Positions 1 to 9,986 of a DNA stretch of 64,000 nt are shown one piece after another. The notes under the pieces are model-generated. The model did not search any database, was not told the DNA's origin, and worked only from the letters and a program-made list of their open reading frames with translations. Origin of the DNA: Comamonadaceae bacterium (GTDB lineage: Bacteria; Pseudomonadota; Gammaproteobacteria; Burkholderiales; Burkholderiaceae_C); NCBI GenBank assembly GCA_947476465.1, contig CANJQN010000015.1, positions 29,626 to 93,625 on the forward strand, given 5' to 3'. How positions within the stretch are numbered: the first letter of the stretch is position 1; every line of letters starts with the position of its first letter. A program made the position numbers and the translations under genes.

Positions 1-188
1 CGGTGTTCACCGTGCTGGCCCTGCACCACCAGAAGTCGCCGCCCACCATCAACATCTTCAACCAGGATCCCGAGTGCGACCTGGACTACTGCGCCAACAC
101 GGCGCGCGACATGAAGATCGATGTGGCCGTGAAGAACAACTTCGGTTTTGGTGGCACCAACGGCGCGCTGGTGTTCAAACGCGTCTGA
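1..188 (+). CDS. fabF: 3-oxoacyl-ACP synthase II (FabF), C-terminal end (5' partial)
   Basis: Only the last 61 or so codons are in the window; the gene enters from the left edge in the frame that begins at base 3. FabF condenses malonyl-ACP with acyl-ACP in fatty-acid elongation in the cytoplasm. The visible part holds the family's C-terminal block: a PPTIN segment, a CDLDY segment and the glycine-rich NNFGFGGTNG loop near the end, which in the family lies by the active site. The catalytic Cys and His residues lie upstream and cannot be checked. The position ahead of rpoE fits Burkholderiales gene order. Confidence 0.95.
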   Translation, partial: VFTVLALHHQKSPPTINIFNQDPECDLDYCANTARDMKIDVAVKNNFGFGGTNGALVFKRV

Positions 189-202
189 CCGCCTCATCGT
201 CC

Positions 203-697
203 ATGCGCAGCGCCCCCTCGGTGTCCTACCCGGTGGGGCGTTCGCGTTTTGGTGCTTGCTTATTGGCCGGGCTCTGGCTCACCGGCCTGGCGGCCGGCCT
301 GGCTTGGCTCGTTCCCGGTCCGGTCGACGGATGGCGTGGGGCGTTATGGGCCGGCGTCGTGGCCGCATGCGCGGCGTGGGGCTGGCGTTGGTATGTCGGG
401 CAAGCGCATGGTCAGCTCATTTGGGACGGTGCGGCCTGGCGCTGGCACGGCGGCCTCGGGGCGATGGACGCTCTTGAACCCGATGAAACGGATCAAGTGG
501 TGTCACTGGGGGTCGCGCTGGACCTGCAGCGTGTGCTGCTGGTGCGCTGCGTCACCGCAGGCCGCCGGCGGTCGCGCTGGCTTTGGCTGGAGTCAGGTGC
601 TGATGCCGCGCGCTGGCGAGCGTTGCGCCGTGCGGTATATTCGCCCGCCCCCCATGAACCCCCGGCGCAGCCGCTGGGCGGGGCCAGCCTCCCATGA
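203..697 (+). CDS. Small two-helix membrane protein, possibly YgfX/CptA-like
   Basis: This 164-residue protein has two hydrophobic segments at about residues 17-36 and 41-60, separated by a short Pro/Gly turn, then a soluble domain ending in a Trp/Arg-rich stretch (RSRWLWLESGADAARWRALR). That layout resembles the YgfX/CptA family of inner-membrane proteins, but the match is by pattern only. Its stop overlaps the rpoE start (ATGA at 694-697), so the two are probably translated together. No good ribosome binding site precedes base 203, so the start is uncertain. In enterobacteria YgfX pairs with SdhE; here sdhE lies about 50 kb away. Confidence 0.6.
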   Translation: MRSAPSVSYPVGRSRFGACLLAGLWLTGLAAGLAWLVPGPVDGWRGALWAGVVAACAAWGWRWYVGQAHGQLIWDGAAWRWHGGLGAMDALEPDETDQVVSLGVALDLQRVLLVRCVTAGRRRSRWLWLESGADAARWRALRRAVYSPAPHEPPAQPLGGASLP

Positions 698-1332
698 ACC
701 GCCCGCCGTCAGCCCCCGCTCCCTCCCCCCAGGACACCGACCTCGTCCTGGTGGAGCGCACCGTGGCCGGCGATCAGCGGGCCTTCGAGTTGCTGGTCAT
801 CAAGTATCAGCGCCGGATCGAGCGCCTGATCGGGCGGATGGTGCGCGACACCAACCTGGTGGAGGACATCGCCCAGGAAACCTTCATCCGCGCCTACCGG
901 GCGCTGGCCCAGTTCCGGGGCGAGGCGCAGTTTTATACCTGGCTGTACCGGATCGCCGTCAATACCGCCAAGAAAGCCCTGATGGACCTCAAGCGCGATC
1001 CGCTGGTGTCGCAGAGCTCCCTGCGCTCGGGCGGTGACGACGACGATGAAACTTCCTCGGTGGAGAACGAACTAACCACGTCCGAGACGCCGGAAACGGT
1101 GCTCGCCGCCAAGGAAATTGCCGCCACGGTCAACCAGGCCATGGAAGCCCTGCCCGAGGAATTGCGCCAGGCGGTCACGCTGCGCGAAATCGAGGGCCTG
1201 AGCTACGAAGAGATTGCGCAAGCCATGAACTGCCCGATCGGGACAGTGCGTTCACGCATATTCCGGGCGCGGGAGGCGATTTCCGCGAAAGTCAAGCCGA
1301 TGCTGGAGAACCAGAGCGGCAAGCGCTGGTAG
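694..1332 (+). CDS. rpoE: RNA polymerase sigma factor RpoE (AlgU/SigE type)
   Basis: This is a 212-residue ECF sigma factor for the envelope-stress response. Region 2 runs over about residues 35-105, with the core-binding DIAQETFIRAYRAL motif and the -10 reading YTWLYRIAVNTAKK stretch. An acidic linker (GGDDDDETSS) follows. Region 4 at about 145-205 has the LSYEEIAQAMNCPIGTVRSR helix-turn-helix that reads the -35 element. The next genes encode its anti-sigma factor (rseA), the co-regulator (rseB) and a periplasmic protease (mucD), the usual sigma-E cassette. It overlaps the upstream membrane-protein gene by four bases. Confidence 0.97.
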   Translation: MNRPPSAPAPSPQDTDLVLVERTVAGDQRAFELLVIKYQRRIERLIGRMVRDTNLVEDIAQETFIRAYRALAQFRGEAQFYTWLYRIAVNTAKKALMDLKRDPLVSQSSLRSGGDDDDETSSVENELTTSETPETVLAAKEIAATVNQAMEALPEELRQAVTLREIEGLSYEEIAQAMNCPIGTVRSRIFRAREAISAKVKPMLENQSGKRW

Positions 1333-1352
1333 CCGCTCAACGAGGTGAGTCG

Positions 1353-1901
1353 ATGAACAAGATGAACAACCAAGAACTGCTCTCGGCCCTGGCCGATGGA
1401 CAACTGAGCGGCACCGAGCTGGCCGAAGGGCTGCGGGTGCTGGGCGAAGATGCCGAGGCAGTGTCGGCTTGGCGCGCATGGCACCTCATCGGTGACGTGA
1501 TGCGCTCGCCTGAGCTGGCCGCCGGCACGCCCACCGACCGGTTCATGAGCCGGCTGTCTCAGCGGCTGGCCGCCGAGGCGGCGCCACTGCCGCTGGCAGT
1601 TGAAAGTGCGATCACGGCGGCCGAGCCGGCCAACGATGCCGTGTTCCGCTGGAAGCTCGTCGCGGGGCTGGCATCGGTCGCCGCGGTGGTCGCCGTGGGT
1701 TGGACGCTCCTGTCCTCCCAGGGCCTGGCGCCGGCCGGGGCGCAGCTGGCCGCGGCGCCGGCCACTCAGGGCGGCGTGATGATCCGCGATGCGCAGCTCG
1801 ACGAGCTGCTGGCGGCGCACCGCCAACTGGGTGACACGACCGCCTTGCAGATGCCGGCCCGGTTCCTTCGCAATGCCACCTTTGAAGGCCCGACGCGCTG
1901 A
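1353..1901 (+). CDS. rseA: Anti-sigma-E factor RseA
   Basis: This 182-residue inner-membrane protein should hold RpoE inactive until envelope damage triggers its proteolysis. The N-terminal cytoplasmic domain (about residues 5-75) has the family pattern QELLSALADGQL followed by AWRAWHLIGDVMRS. One transmembrane helix lies at about 101-121, and a short periplasmic tail follows for RseB contact. It starts 20 bases after rpoE. An in-frame ATG three codons downstream is an alternative start. No rseC-like gene follows rseB. Confidence 0.93.
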   Translation: MNKMNNQELLSALADGQLSGTELAEGLRVLGEDAEAVSAWRAWHLIGDVMRSPELAAGTPTDRFMSRLSQRLAAEAAPLPLAVESAITAAEPANDAVFRWKLVAGLASVAAVVAVGWTLLSSQGLAPAGAQLAAAPATQGGVMIRDAQLDELLAAHRQLGDTTALQMPARFLRNATFEGPTR

Positions 1902-1913
1902 CAGTCGGCATTC

Positions 1914-2945
1914 ATGAATACGGCCACCATGACTTCCCTGCTCCTGCCGTCATCCGCGATCCGCCGCATCGGCCGTTGGCTGTTGATCGCCGCGTTCGGT
2001 GCCGTCGCCGGCATGAGTTTCGCGCAGGCACCCGCCAGCTCGAAGCCCAGTGACCGCAGCATCGCCGAATGGCTCAGCCGCCTTCAGATGGCGCCGCAGC
2101 AGCACAGCTACATCGGCACCTTTGTGGTCTCTTCCAATGCCGGCGCGATGTCCAGCGCCCGAATCTGGCATGCCTGCGATGCCGAGCGGCAGGTCGAGCG
2201 GGTCGAGAACCTCACCGGCGCGCCGCGCAGCACGTTCCGCCACAACGAAGAGGTCGTCACCTTCTTTCCCGAACAGAAGCTGGTGCGCACTGAGCGCCGA
2301 GAATCGCTTGGACGCTTTCCGCAGTTGCCCAAGTCGACCGAGGCGTCAATCGGCGAGTACTACACCGTGCGCGTGGCGGGTGCCGAGCGCGTGGCGGGAT
2401 TCGACGCCGACGTGGTGCTCTTGGCGGCACGTGACCCGCTGCGTTTCGGCTATCGCATCTGGAGCGAGCGCCGCACTGGCCTGATGGTCAAGATGCAGAC
2501 TCTGGGTCTGGAAGGGGAGGTGCTGGAGCAGGCGGCATTCTCCGAGCTGGCATTCGACCCCGCCCTTCGCACCAGCAAGCTCGCACAGATGATGGTTCCG
2601 CCCGAGGGCTGGCGCGTCGAGCGCAGCGAGGCGGTCAAGACCACAGCGCAGGCCGAGGGCTGGGCCATGAAGTCCGCCGTCGGCGGCTTCCAACCCACCA
2701 ACTGTTACCGGCGGCGCGCCGTTGCCGGAGAGGCCATGCAATGGGCGTTCTCGGATGGCCTGGCCTCGGTGTCACTGTTCGTCGAGCCGTACGACCGCCA
2801 GCGTCACCTGCAGGAGGGGCTGATGGCCTCCGGCGCCACGCATACGCTGACGCACCGCATACAGGGTTGGTGGCTCACGGCGGTGGGTGAGGTCCCGCCG
2901 CAGACCTTGCGTGCGTTTGCTCAAAACCTTGAGCGCCGCAAGTAA
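1914..2945 (+). CDS. rseB: Sigma-E regulatory protein MucB/RseB
   Basis: This is a 343-residue periplasmic protein. The N-terminus has a signal peptide (hydrophobic stretch WLLIAAFGAVAGMSFAQA, about residues 22-39). The mature part follows the MucB/RseB two-domain plan: a large LolA-like lipid-binding domain (SYIGTFVVSS, NEEVVTFFPEQKLV, GYRIWSERRTGLMVKM) and a smaller C-terminal domain. In the family it binds the RseA periplasmic tail and shields it from the first protease. It begins 12 bases after rseA, consistent with one transcript. Confidence 0.94.
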   Translation: MNTATMTSLLLPSSAIRRIGRWLLIAAFGAVAGMSFAQAPASSKPSDRSIAEWLSRLQMAPQQHSYIGTFVVSSNAGAMSSARIWHACDAERQVERVENLTGAPRSTFRHNEEVVTFFPEQKLVRTERRESLGRFPQLPKSTEASIGEYYTVRVAGAERVAGFDADVVLLAARDPLRFGYRIWSERRTGLMVKMQTLGLEGEVLEQAAFSELAFDPALRTSKLAQMMVPPEGWRVERSEAVKTTAQAEGWAMKSAVGGFQPTNCYRRRAVAGEAMQWAFSDGLASVSLFVEPYDRQRHLQEGLMASGATHTLTHRIQGWWLTAVGEVPPQTLRAFAQNLERRK

Positions 2946-2980
2946 GCCCCCATCTGAGCGGCACACGGGGCTCTGGCGAT

Positions 2981-3007
2981 GAACCATTTCAAGGATGAGG
3001 GTTCTGA
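2981..3007 (+). promoter_or_regulatory. Candidate sigma-E (AlgU-type) promoter for mucD
   Basis: GAACCA at 2981-2986 is followed after exactly 16 bases by TCTGA at 3003-3007. The published AlgU/RpoE pattern is GAACTT, 16-17 bases, TCTGA, so four of six -35 bases and the whole -10 element match at the right spacing. Transcription would start near 3013, before the mucD start at 3051. This would give mucD sigma-E control in addition to readthrough from rpoE-rseAB. Confidence 0.5.
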
Positions 3008-3023
3008 CTCAGAGTCCGAACCC
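2999..3023 (+). other. Inverted repeat (hairpin) between rseB and mucD
   Basis: Two 12-base arms (2999-3010 and 3012-3023) pair with one mismatch around a single central base, followed by a T-rich run at 3030-3039. It resembles a weak intrinsic terminator or attenuator for transcripts coming from rseB. It also covers the candidate sigma-E -10 element, so it may be an operator or coincidence. Confidence 0.45.
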
Positions 3024-3050
3024 TCCCGATTTCATTTTTCAGAGGTGAAC

Positions 3051-4541
3051 ATGCTCCCCAACGGTTGGATGAACCTGCGCGCCCGCACGCTGGCTGGCGC
3101 GCTGACGCTGGCGGCCGCCGCTGCGCTGCTGCCGATGCCACAGGCCATGGCCCAGTCGGCGCCCCAGATCGGCCTGCCTGACCTCACGGGGCTGGTCGAG
3201 CAGGTCGGCCCGGCGGTGGTGAATATCCGCACGCTCGAGCGCGTCCGTTCCAGCAGGGCACAGCTGCCGCCCGGCACGGACGACGACATGCAGGAGTTTT
3301 TCCGGCGCTTTTTCGGCCAGCCCGCGCCGGGCACGCCGCGGCAGGGCCCCCGCCCGAACCGCCCCGACAACGACGAGGCTCAGCCACGCGGCGTGGGTTC
3401 CGGCTTCATCCTTTCGGCCGACGGTTTCGTCATGACCAACGCGCACGTCGTCGAAGGCGCCGATGAGGTGCTGGTGACGCTGCCCGACAAGCGCGAATTC
3501 AAGGCGCGCGTGGTGGGCACACCCGATCGGCGCACCGATGTCGCCGTGCTCAAGATCGAAGCTAGCGGCCTGCCCTTCGTGCGGATCGGCGACGCCACCA
3601 AGCTCAAGGTGGGCGAGTGGGTCATGGCCATCGGCTCGCCCTTCGGTCTGGACAACACCGTCACGGCCGGCATCATCAGCGCCAAGGCGCGCGACACCGG
3701 CGACTACCTGCCCCTGATCCAGACCGACGTCGCGATCAACCCAGGCAACTCAGGCGGACCGCTCATCAACCTGCGTGGCGAGGTGATCGGCATCAACAGC
3801 CAGATCTACTCTCGTTCGGGCGGCTTCATGGGCATCTCCTTCGCGATCCCGATCGACGAGGCCGTGCGTGTCGCCGACCAGCTGCGCTCGAGCGGCCGCG
3901 TCACGCGCGGACGCATCGGCGTGCAGATCGACCAGGTCACCAAGGACGTCGCCGAGTCGATTGGCCTGGGCAAGCCCCAGGGTGCGCTGGTGCGCAGCGT
4001 CGAGAGCGGCTCGCCGGCCGAACGCGCTGGCGTCGAGGCGGGCGACATCATCGTTCGCTTAGAAGGCCGCACGATCGACCGCGCCAGCGATCTGCCCCGC
4101 CTGGTGGGCAGCACCAAGCCTGGCTCACGGGTGACCCTCACCGTGTTCCGTCGTGGCGCCACCCGTGATCTGCAGGTTCAGGTCGCAGAGATCGAACCCG
4201 AGCGCGCGCAGCGCCGGGCCGCCGGGCCGGCGCAACCCGAGTCGCGGCCGCTGGCATCGGCCGCCGCGCAATCGCTGGGCATCGGCGTCGTGGACCTCAC
4301 CGACGCGCAAAAGCGCGAACTCAAGCTCAAGGGCGGCGTACGGGTCGAGACGGTGGCCGAACCGGCGGCGCGCGCCGATCTGCGCGAGGGCGATGTGATC
4401 GTCTCGGTCGGCAATACCGAGGTCGCCAATGTGCGCGAATTCGATGCGGCCATTACCAAGATCGATCGCAGCAAGCCGGTTCCGCTGCTCCTGCGGCGCG
4501 GTGAGCTGGCTACTTATCTTGTGATCAGGCCGCAGCGCTGA
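3051..4541 (+). CDS. mucD: Do-family serine endopeptidase (DegP/MucD)
   Basis: This 496-residue periplasmic protease/chaperone has a signal peptide ending near QAMAQ (about residue 35). The trypsin-like domain carries the catalytic triad His132 (TNAHVVEG), Asp163 (RRTDVAVLK) and Ser234 (NPGNSGGPL), then two PDZ domains (about residues 290-380 and 410-495). An earlier in-frame ATG exists at 2979, but 3051 is preferred because AGAGG lies just before it and the signal peptide then starts at the N-terminus. It degrades misfolded envelope proteins and is the last gene of the sigma-E cassette. Confidence 0.95.
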   Translation: MLPNGWMNLRARTLAGALTLAAAAALLPMPQAMAQSAPQIGLPDLTGLVEQVGPAVVNIRTLERVRSSRAQLPPGTDDDMQEFFRRFFGQPAPGTPRQGPRPNRPDNDEAQPRGVGSGFILSADGFVMTNAHVVEGADEVLVTLPDKREFKARVVGTPDRRTDVAVLKIEASGLPFVRIGDATKLKVGEWVMAIGSPFGLDNTVTAGIISAKARDTGDYLPLIQTDVAINPGNSGGPLINLRGEVIGINSQIYSRSGGFMGISFAIPIDEAVRVADQLRSSGRVTRGRIGVQIDQVTKDVAESIGLGKPQGALVRSVESGSPAERAGVEAGDIIVRLEGRTIDRASDLPRLVGSTKPGSRVTLTVFRRGATRDLQVQVAEIEPERAQRRAAGPAQPESRPLASAAAQSLGIGVVDLTDAQKRELKLKGGVRVETVAEPAARADLREGDVIVSVGNTEVANVREFDAAITKIDRSKPVPLLLRRGELATYLVIRPQR

Positions 4542-4570
4542 GCCCCGGAAGAGCGCCCAAGCTGGCCCCA

Positions 4571-4606
4571 AAAGCCCCCGGCCCGCTCTCGGGTTTAGGG
4601 GCTTTG
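4571..4606 (+). terminator. Probable terminator after mucD
   Basis: An 8-base stem (AAAGCCCC at 4571-4578 with GGGGCTTT at 4598-4605) encloses a smaller GC-rich hairpin, then the T-rich GCTTGTT. It lies 30 bases past the mucD stop and could end the rpoE operon transcript. Confidence 0.5.
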
Positions 4607-4909
4607 CTTGTTACAAGCGCGCACGGTTTTTTTTGCAAGGTCAATGGATGAGCATAGCGCCGGTTGGCGCTTACTGACTTGGCGGGGGGCTCTTCGACAC
4701 AGTTCGATAGAATCCTTGCTTCCCAAGGCTGTTTGAATGCATATAGAAGCACCAAACTGCCACCATGTGGTTTGCCCCAGGCATAACTTTTTCCCGTCCA
4801 CAGATCACCCACATGTTGTCCCTGTGGCGGCGTTCAGACGTTGTTTATAAGCTGTGAATAACTTTCATGTTGCTGCCCTGCAACTTGCCCTTGCCAGCCG
4901 TGGCGTCGA
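4607..4909. other. Intergenic stretch before lepA, no gene seen
   Basis: About 300 bases lie between the mucD terminator and the candidate small-RNA promoter. It is less GC-rich than its neighbours, with T runs (for example around 4628-4635 and 4790-4795). Short open frames here look unlike proteins and have no ribosome binding sites. It probably carries promoter or regulatory DNA for the lepA side, but no element was recognised with confidence. Confidence 0.4.
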
Positions 4910-4937
4910 TGGACGGGCGGGGGTTTTTGCCTACAAT
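4910..4937 (+). promoter_or_regulatory. Candidate sigma-70 promoter upstream of the lepA leader
   Basis: TGGACG (4910-4915) and TACAAT (4932-4937) are separated by 16 bases. The -10 box is strong and the -35 is fair (four of six). Transcription would start near 4944, just ahead of two hairpins, the second followed by six Ts. Confidence 0.4.
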
Positions 4938-4943
4938 GAAGTT

Positions 4944-5008
4944 CCAACTATCGCAGTTGCCCTTGATTGTTGGTTCAGGGCGCGTCGCCACTCGACGCGC
5001 CCTTTTTT
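4944..5008 (+). ncRNA. Candidate ~65-nt small RNA or lepA leader attenuator
   Basis: The predicted transcript begins about seven bases after TACAAT. It can form a first stem CCAAC (4944-4948) with GTTGG (4969-4973). It then forms a perfect 10-bp GC-rich hairpin (4978-4987 with 4993-5002, 5-base loop) followed directly by six Ts (5003-5008). This is a textbook intrinsic terminator placed 45 bases before lepA, with no coding gene in front of it. Either a discrete sRNA ends here or lepA expression depends on readthrough. No known RNA family was recognised. Confidence 0.5.
4978..5008 (+). terminator. Strong intrinsic terminator just before lepA
   Basis: A perfect 10-bp stem (GGGCGCGTCG with CGACGCGCCC), loop CCACT, then TTTTTT. 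It is the clearest Rho-independent terminator in the window. Confidence 0.85.
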
Positions 5009-5053
5009 CTTGTCCGCACCCTTTTGAATTCAATCACTTAAGTCTTCCCGTTG

Positions 5054-6861
<1,808 letters not shown>

Positions 6862-6862
<1 letters not shown>

Positions 6863-7830
6863 TGCAGGCACTGACCGCCGCGGTGCTCGCGGCCTTCGCC
6901 GTCTACGCCGGCGCCTGGTACATGGGCGCGCTGGAAGGCAATTTCGCCCTGCTGCTGTTGCTGGCCACCGTGGTCACCGGTGTCTACTGGGTAGCCGAGC
7001 GCCTGTACTTCCTGCCCCAACGCCGCCGGGCCGTGGCCCGGCTCGAGGCCGACGCCCTCCAGCGCCGCGCCAGCCTGGCCGCCCAAGGCATCACCCAGAC
7101 CGACGGCACCGACCTCGCCCCGGCGCGCGAGCGCCTGCTGATGCAGCCCTGGTGGCTCGATTGGACGGCCGGCCTGTTTCCGGTGATCCTGGCGGTGTTT
7201 TTTCTGCGATCGTTCCTGTTCGAACCCTTCAAGATCCCCTCGGGTTCCATGATCCCCACGCTGCTGGTCGGCGATCTGATCCTGGTGAACAAGTACACCT
7301 ATGGTGTGCGACTGCCGGTGGTCAACACCAAGCTGACCGAGGGCACGCCGCCCCAGCGTGGCGACGTGATGGTGTTCCGCTACCCGCCCAAGCCCAGCCT
7401 GGACTACATCAAGCGGGTGGTGGGCGTTCCCGGCGATGAGGTGGCCTACCTGAACAAGCGGCTCACGATCAACGGCCAGCCGGTTGCTACGCAGGCGGTC
7501 GAGGACTTCTTCGAGCGCGAGGCCATGCGTTATGCCAAGCAGTTCCAGGAGCAGTTTGGCGCCAAGTCCCACCGCATCCTGATCGACCCGCAGCGCCCGG
7601 CCTTCATTCCCGGCGCGGAGGATTTCCCGGGCCGCGACCAATGCCGCTATAGCGTGGAGGGGGTTGCGTGCAAGGTCCCGCCCGGGCACTATTTCATGAT
7701 GGGCGACAACCGCGATAATTCACTGGATTCGAGGTTCTGGGGATTCGTCCCCGATCGCAACATCGTCGGCAAGGCATTCTTCATCTGGATGAACTTTGGC
7801 GACCTGGGGCGTGTCGGCGGGTTCGAGTGA
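6862..7830 (+). CDS. lepB: Signal peptidase I
   Basis: This 322-residue inner-membrane serine protease removes signal peptides from secreted proteins. The N-terminus has two membrane segments (about residues 3-22 and 27-45) and a further hydrophobic stretch at about 104-118. Box B (IPSGSMIPTLLVGD) carries the nucleophile Ser129, and box D (DYIKRVVGVPGD) the general base Lys184. Box E is GDNRDNSLDSRFWGFVP. The start overlaps the lepA stop, the usual arrangement. Confidence 0.97.
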
Positions 7831-7861
7831 GGGGTTCTTCCAAAAAGTGCGAGGTGATTGC

Positions 7862-8218
7862 ATGACGTATCGTTCCGCCACAAGGCAACGTGGCATTTCC
7901 ATCCTGGCTGTGACCTTCGTCATCGCCGTCTTGGCTGTCAGCGGTCTGCTGGTGGCGCGCGTCGTTCCGACGTTCATCGAGTACCAGGGCGTTTTGCGCG
8001 CGGCCAACAAGTCCAAGGAAGGCAACACGCCGGCCGAGGTGCGGGTCATCTTCGACAAGGCCGCCGAGATCGAGGACATCAAGTCGATCCAGGGCAAGGA
8101 CCTCGATGTCAGCAAGGACGCCAACGGCAACGTGGTGGTTCGCTTCTCCTACGACCGCGAGTTGCCCCTGGGCGGCCCGGTGTCCCTGAAGATCCACTAC
8201 GAGGGCAAGTCCCTCTGA
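7862..8218 (+). CDS. DUF4845 family membrane-anchored protein
   Basis: This 118-residue protein has a single hydrophobic segment at about residues 12-34 after a short basic N-terminus, reminiscent of a type IV pilin-like leader or simple anchor, and a small predicted periplasmic domain. The family has no settled function but is usually encoded between lepB and rnc in betaproteobacteria, as here. GAGGTG at 7851-7856 supports the ATG at 7862. Confidence 0.85.
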   Translation: MTYRSATRQRGISILAVTFVIAVLAVSGLLVARVVPTFIEYQGVLRAANKSKEGNTPAEVRVIFDKAAEIEDIKSIQGKDLDVSKDANGNVVVRFSYDRELPLGGPVSLKIHYEGKSL

Positions 8219-8222
8219 GCTG

Positions 8223-8939
8223 ATGGCCATTGCCCCAGCCGCGCCAGCGGCGTCTCATGCCGCCCTGGAGGGGTTGCAGCAGCGGCTGCAGCATCGCTTC
8301 TCCGATTCCCAACTGCTGGTGCGCGCCGTCACGCACCGCAGCTTCTCGGCTGAGCACAACGAGCGTCTTGAATTTCTCGGCGACTCGGTCCTTAATCTGG
8401 CCGTCGCCAAGCTTGTCTACGAGCGCCTGCATGAGCTGCCCGAGGGCGACCTGTCCCGCGTGCGTGCGAGCCTGGTGCGTCAGGAAACCCTGCACCAGCT
8501 GGCCGTGACGCTCGGCTTGCCCGAGGTGCTGCGCCTGGGCGAAGGCGAAGCCCGCTCCGGCGGAAACACGCGCCCCTCGATCCTGGCCGACGCCCTTGAG
8601 GCGGTGATCGGCGCGGTCTGCCTCGATGTCGACTTCGCCACCGCCGAGGCGCTGGTCCGCCGGCTCTTTCAAGACGTCGACATCCGCCCCGAGATGACCG
8701 CCGCCGCCAAGGACCCCAAGACCGAGCTGCAGGAATGGCTCCAGGGGCGGCGCATGAAGCTGCCGATCTACCGGGTAGCCGCCACCTTGGGCGCGGCCCA
8801 CAAACAAACTTTTGACGTGGAGTGCGAGATTCCCGAGCTGCGCGCCGTCGAACGCGGTATTGGCGCTTCGCGGCGCGCGGCCGAGCAGGCCGCCGCCGCA
8901 GCGATGATGCTCGCGCTCAAAAGCAGGAAAGCAGGATGA
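8223..8939 (+). CDS. rnc: Ribonuclease III
   Basis: This 238-residue double-strand-specific endoribonuclease processes rRNA precursors and regulatory RNA duplexes. The nuclease domain has the signature [12 protein letters not shown] with Glu50 and Asp54, and the metal-binding [11 protein letters not shown] with Asp123 and Glu126. A C-terminal dsRNA-binding domain (about 165-235) starts at [13 protein letters not shown] and ends with an Ala-rich helix. The stop overlaps the era start (ATGA), so the two are translationally coupled. Confidence 0.97.
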   Translation: MAIAPAAPAASHAALEGLQQRLQHRFSDSQLLVRAVTHRSFSAEHNERLEFLGDSVLNLAVAKLVYERLHELPEGDLSRVRASLVRQETLHQLAVTLGLPEVLRLGEGEARSGGNTRPSILADALEAVIGAVCLDVDFATAEALVRRLFQDVDIRPEMTAAAKDPKTELQEWLQGRRMKLPIYRVAATLGAAHKQTFDVECEIPELRAVERGIGASRRAAEQAAAAAMMLALKSRKAG

Positions 8940-9982
8940 ACGCGACCGATCCCCCGTCCACACCGCCACCGCCACCGCAAGCGCAAGCGCAAGCGCAAGC
9001 GCAGCAAGCACCTGGCCCGACCGAGGCGCCGCCGACCGAAGCCGACCCGCCCGGCATCGAGGCCGCGCCCGCCGCCGTGGCCGCCGCTGACCAGCGCTGC
9101 GGCTTGATCGCGATCGTGGGCAAGCCCAACGTCGGCAAGTCGACGCTGCTCAATGCCCTGGTCGGCCAGAAGATCAGCATCACCTCGCGCAAGGCGCAGA
9201 CCACGCGGCATCGCATCACCGGCATCCGCACCCGCGGCGCCACGCAGTTCGTGTTCGTGGACACGCCTGGCTTTCAGACCCGCCACAACACGGCCTTGAA
9301 CAAGTCGCTGAACAAGACCGTGCTGGGCGCCGTCGGCGACGTCGACCTGGTGCTGTTCGTGGTCGAGGCCGGCAGCTTCACCCTGGCCGACGCCAAGGTG
9401 CTGTCCCTGCTCAAGCCCGGCATCCCGGCGTTGCTGGTGGCCAACAAGCTCGACGAAGTGCACCGCCGTGGCGAGATCGCGCCGTGGCTGCGCGACATGC
9501 AGCAGCGCCACGATTTCGCCGAGTTCGTGCCCATGTCCGCCAAGAGCGCCAAGGATATCGAGCGCCTGTTCGGCATCGTCGCCAAGTACCTGCCGCAGCA
9601 GCCCTGGTCGTACGAGCAAGACGAGCTGACCGACCGCAGCGAGAAATTCCTCGCCAGCGAGACCGTGCGCGAGAAGCTGTTCCGCTTCACCGGCGACGAG
9701 CTGCCCTACACCTCCACCGTGGTGATCGACAAGTTCGAGGAAGAGCCCAGCCCGAAGCACGGCCGCATGGTGCGCATCGCGGCCACCATCATCGTCGAAC
9801 GCGACAGCCACAAGGCGATGGTCATCGGCGACAAGGGCGAGAAGCTCAAGCGCATCGGCACCGAAGCCCGCCAGGAGCTCGAAAAGCTGCTGAGCGCCAA
9901 GGTGTTCATCGAGATCTGGGTCAAGGTGCGCACCGGCTGGGCCGACGACGAGGCCCGCGTGCGCAGCTTCGGCTACGAGTAG
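8936..9982 (+). CDS. era: GTPase Era
   Basis: This 348-residue GTPase is needed for 30S ribosome assembly and 16S rRNA 3'-end maturation. G motifs are [19 protein letters not shown] and SAKSAKD; a C-terminal KH domain (about 260-345) has the [11 protein letters not shown] loop. The first 50 or so residues are an unusual Pro, Gln and Ala-rich extension, partly encoded by a GCGCAA hexamer repeat; most Era proteins begin close to the G domain. A later start is possible, but the ATG at 8936 has AGGAAAGCAGG just before it and overlaps the rnc stop. Confidence 0.95.
   Translation: MNATDPPSTPPPPPQAQAQAQAQQAPGPTEAPPTEADPPGIEAAPAAVAAADQRCGLIAIVGKPNVGKSTLLNALVGQKISITSRKAQTTRHRITGIRTRGATQFVFVDTPGFQTRHNTALNKSLNKTVLGAVGDVDLVLFVVEAGSFTLADAKVLSLLKPGIPALLVANKLDEVHRRGEIAPWLRDMQQRHDFAEFVPMSAKSAKDIERLFGIVAKYLPQQPWSYEQDELTDRSEKFLASETVREKLFRFTGDELPYTSTVVIDKFEEEPSPKHGRMVRIAATIIVERDSHKAMVIGDKGEKLKRIGTEARQELEKLLSAKVFIEIWVKVRTGWADDEARVRSFGYE
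8978..9006 (+). repeat. Hexamer microsatellite inside era
   Basis: About four and a half tandem copies of GCGCAA/CAAGCG encode an alternating Gln-Ala run near residue 20 of Era. Copy changes of this six-base unit keep the frame. Confidence 0.8.
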
Positions 9983-9986
9983 TGGC

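Noticed and set aside
4780..4870. DnaA-box-like or origin-like sequence (TTATAAGCTGTGAATAAC)
   Set aside because: No cluster of TTATCCACA-type boxes and no origin genes nearby.
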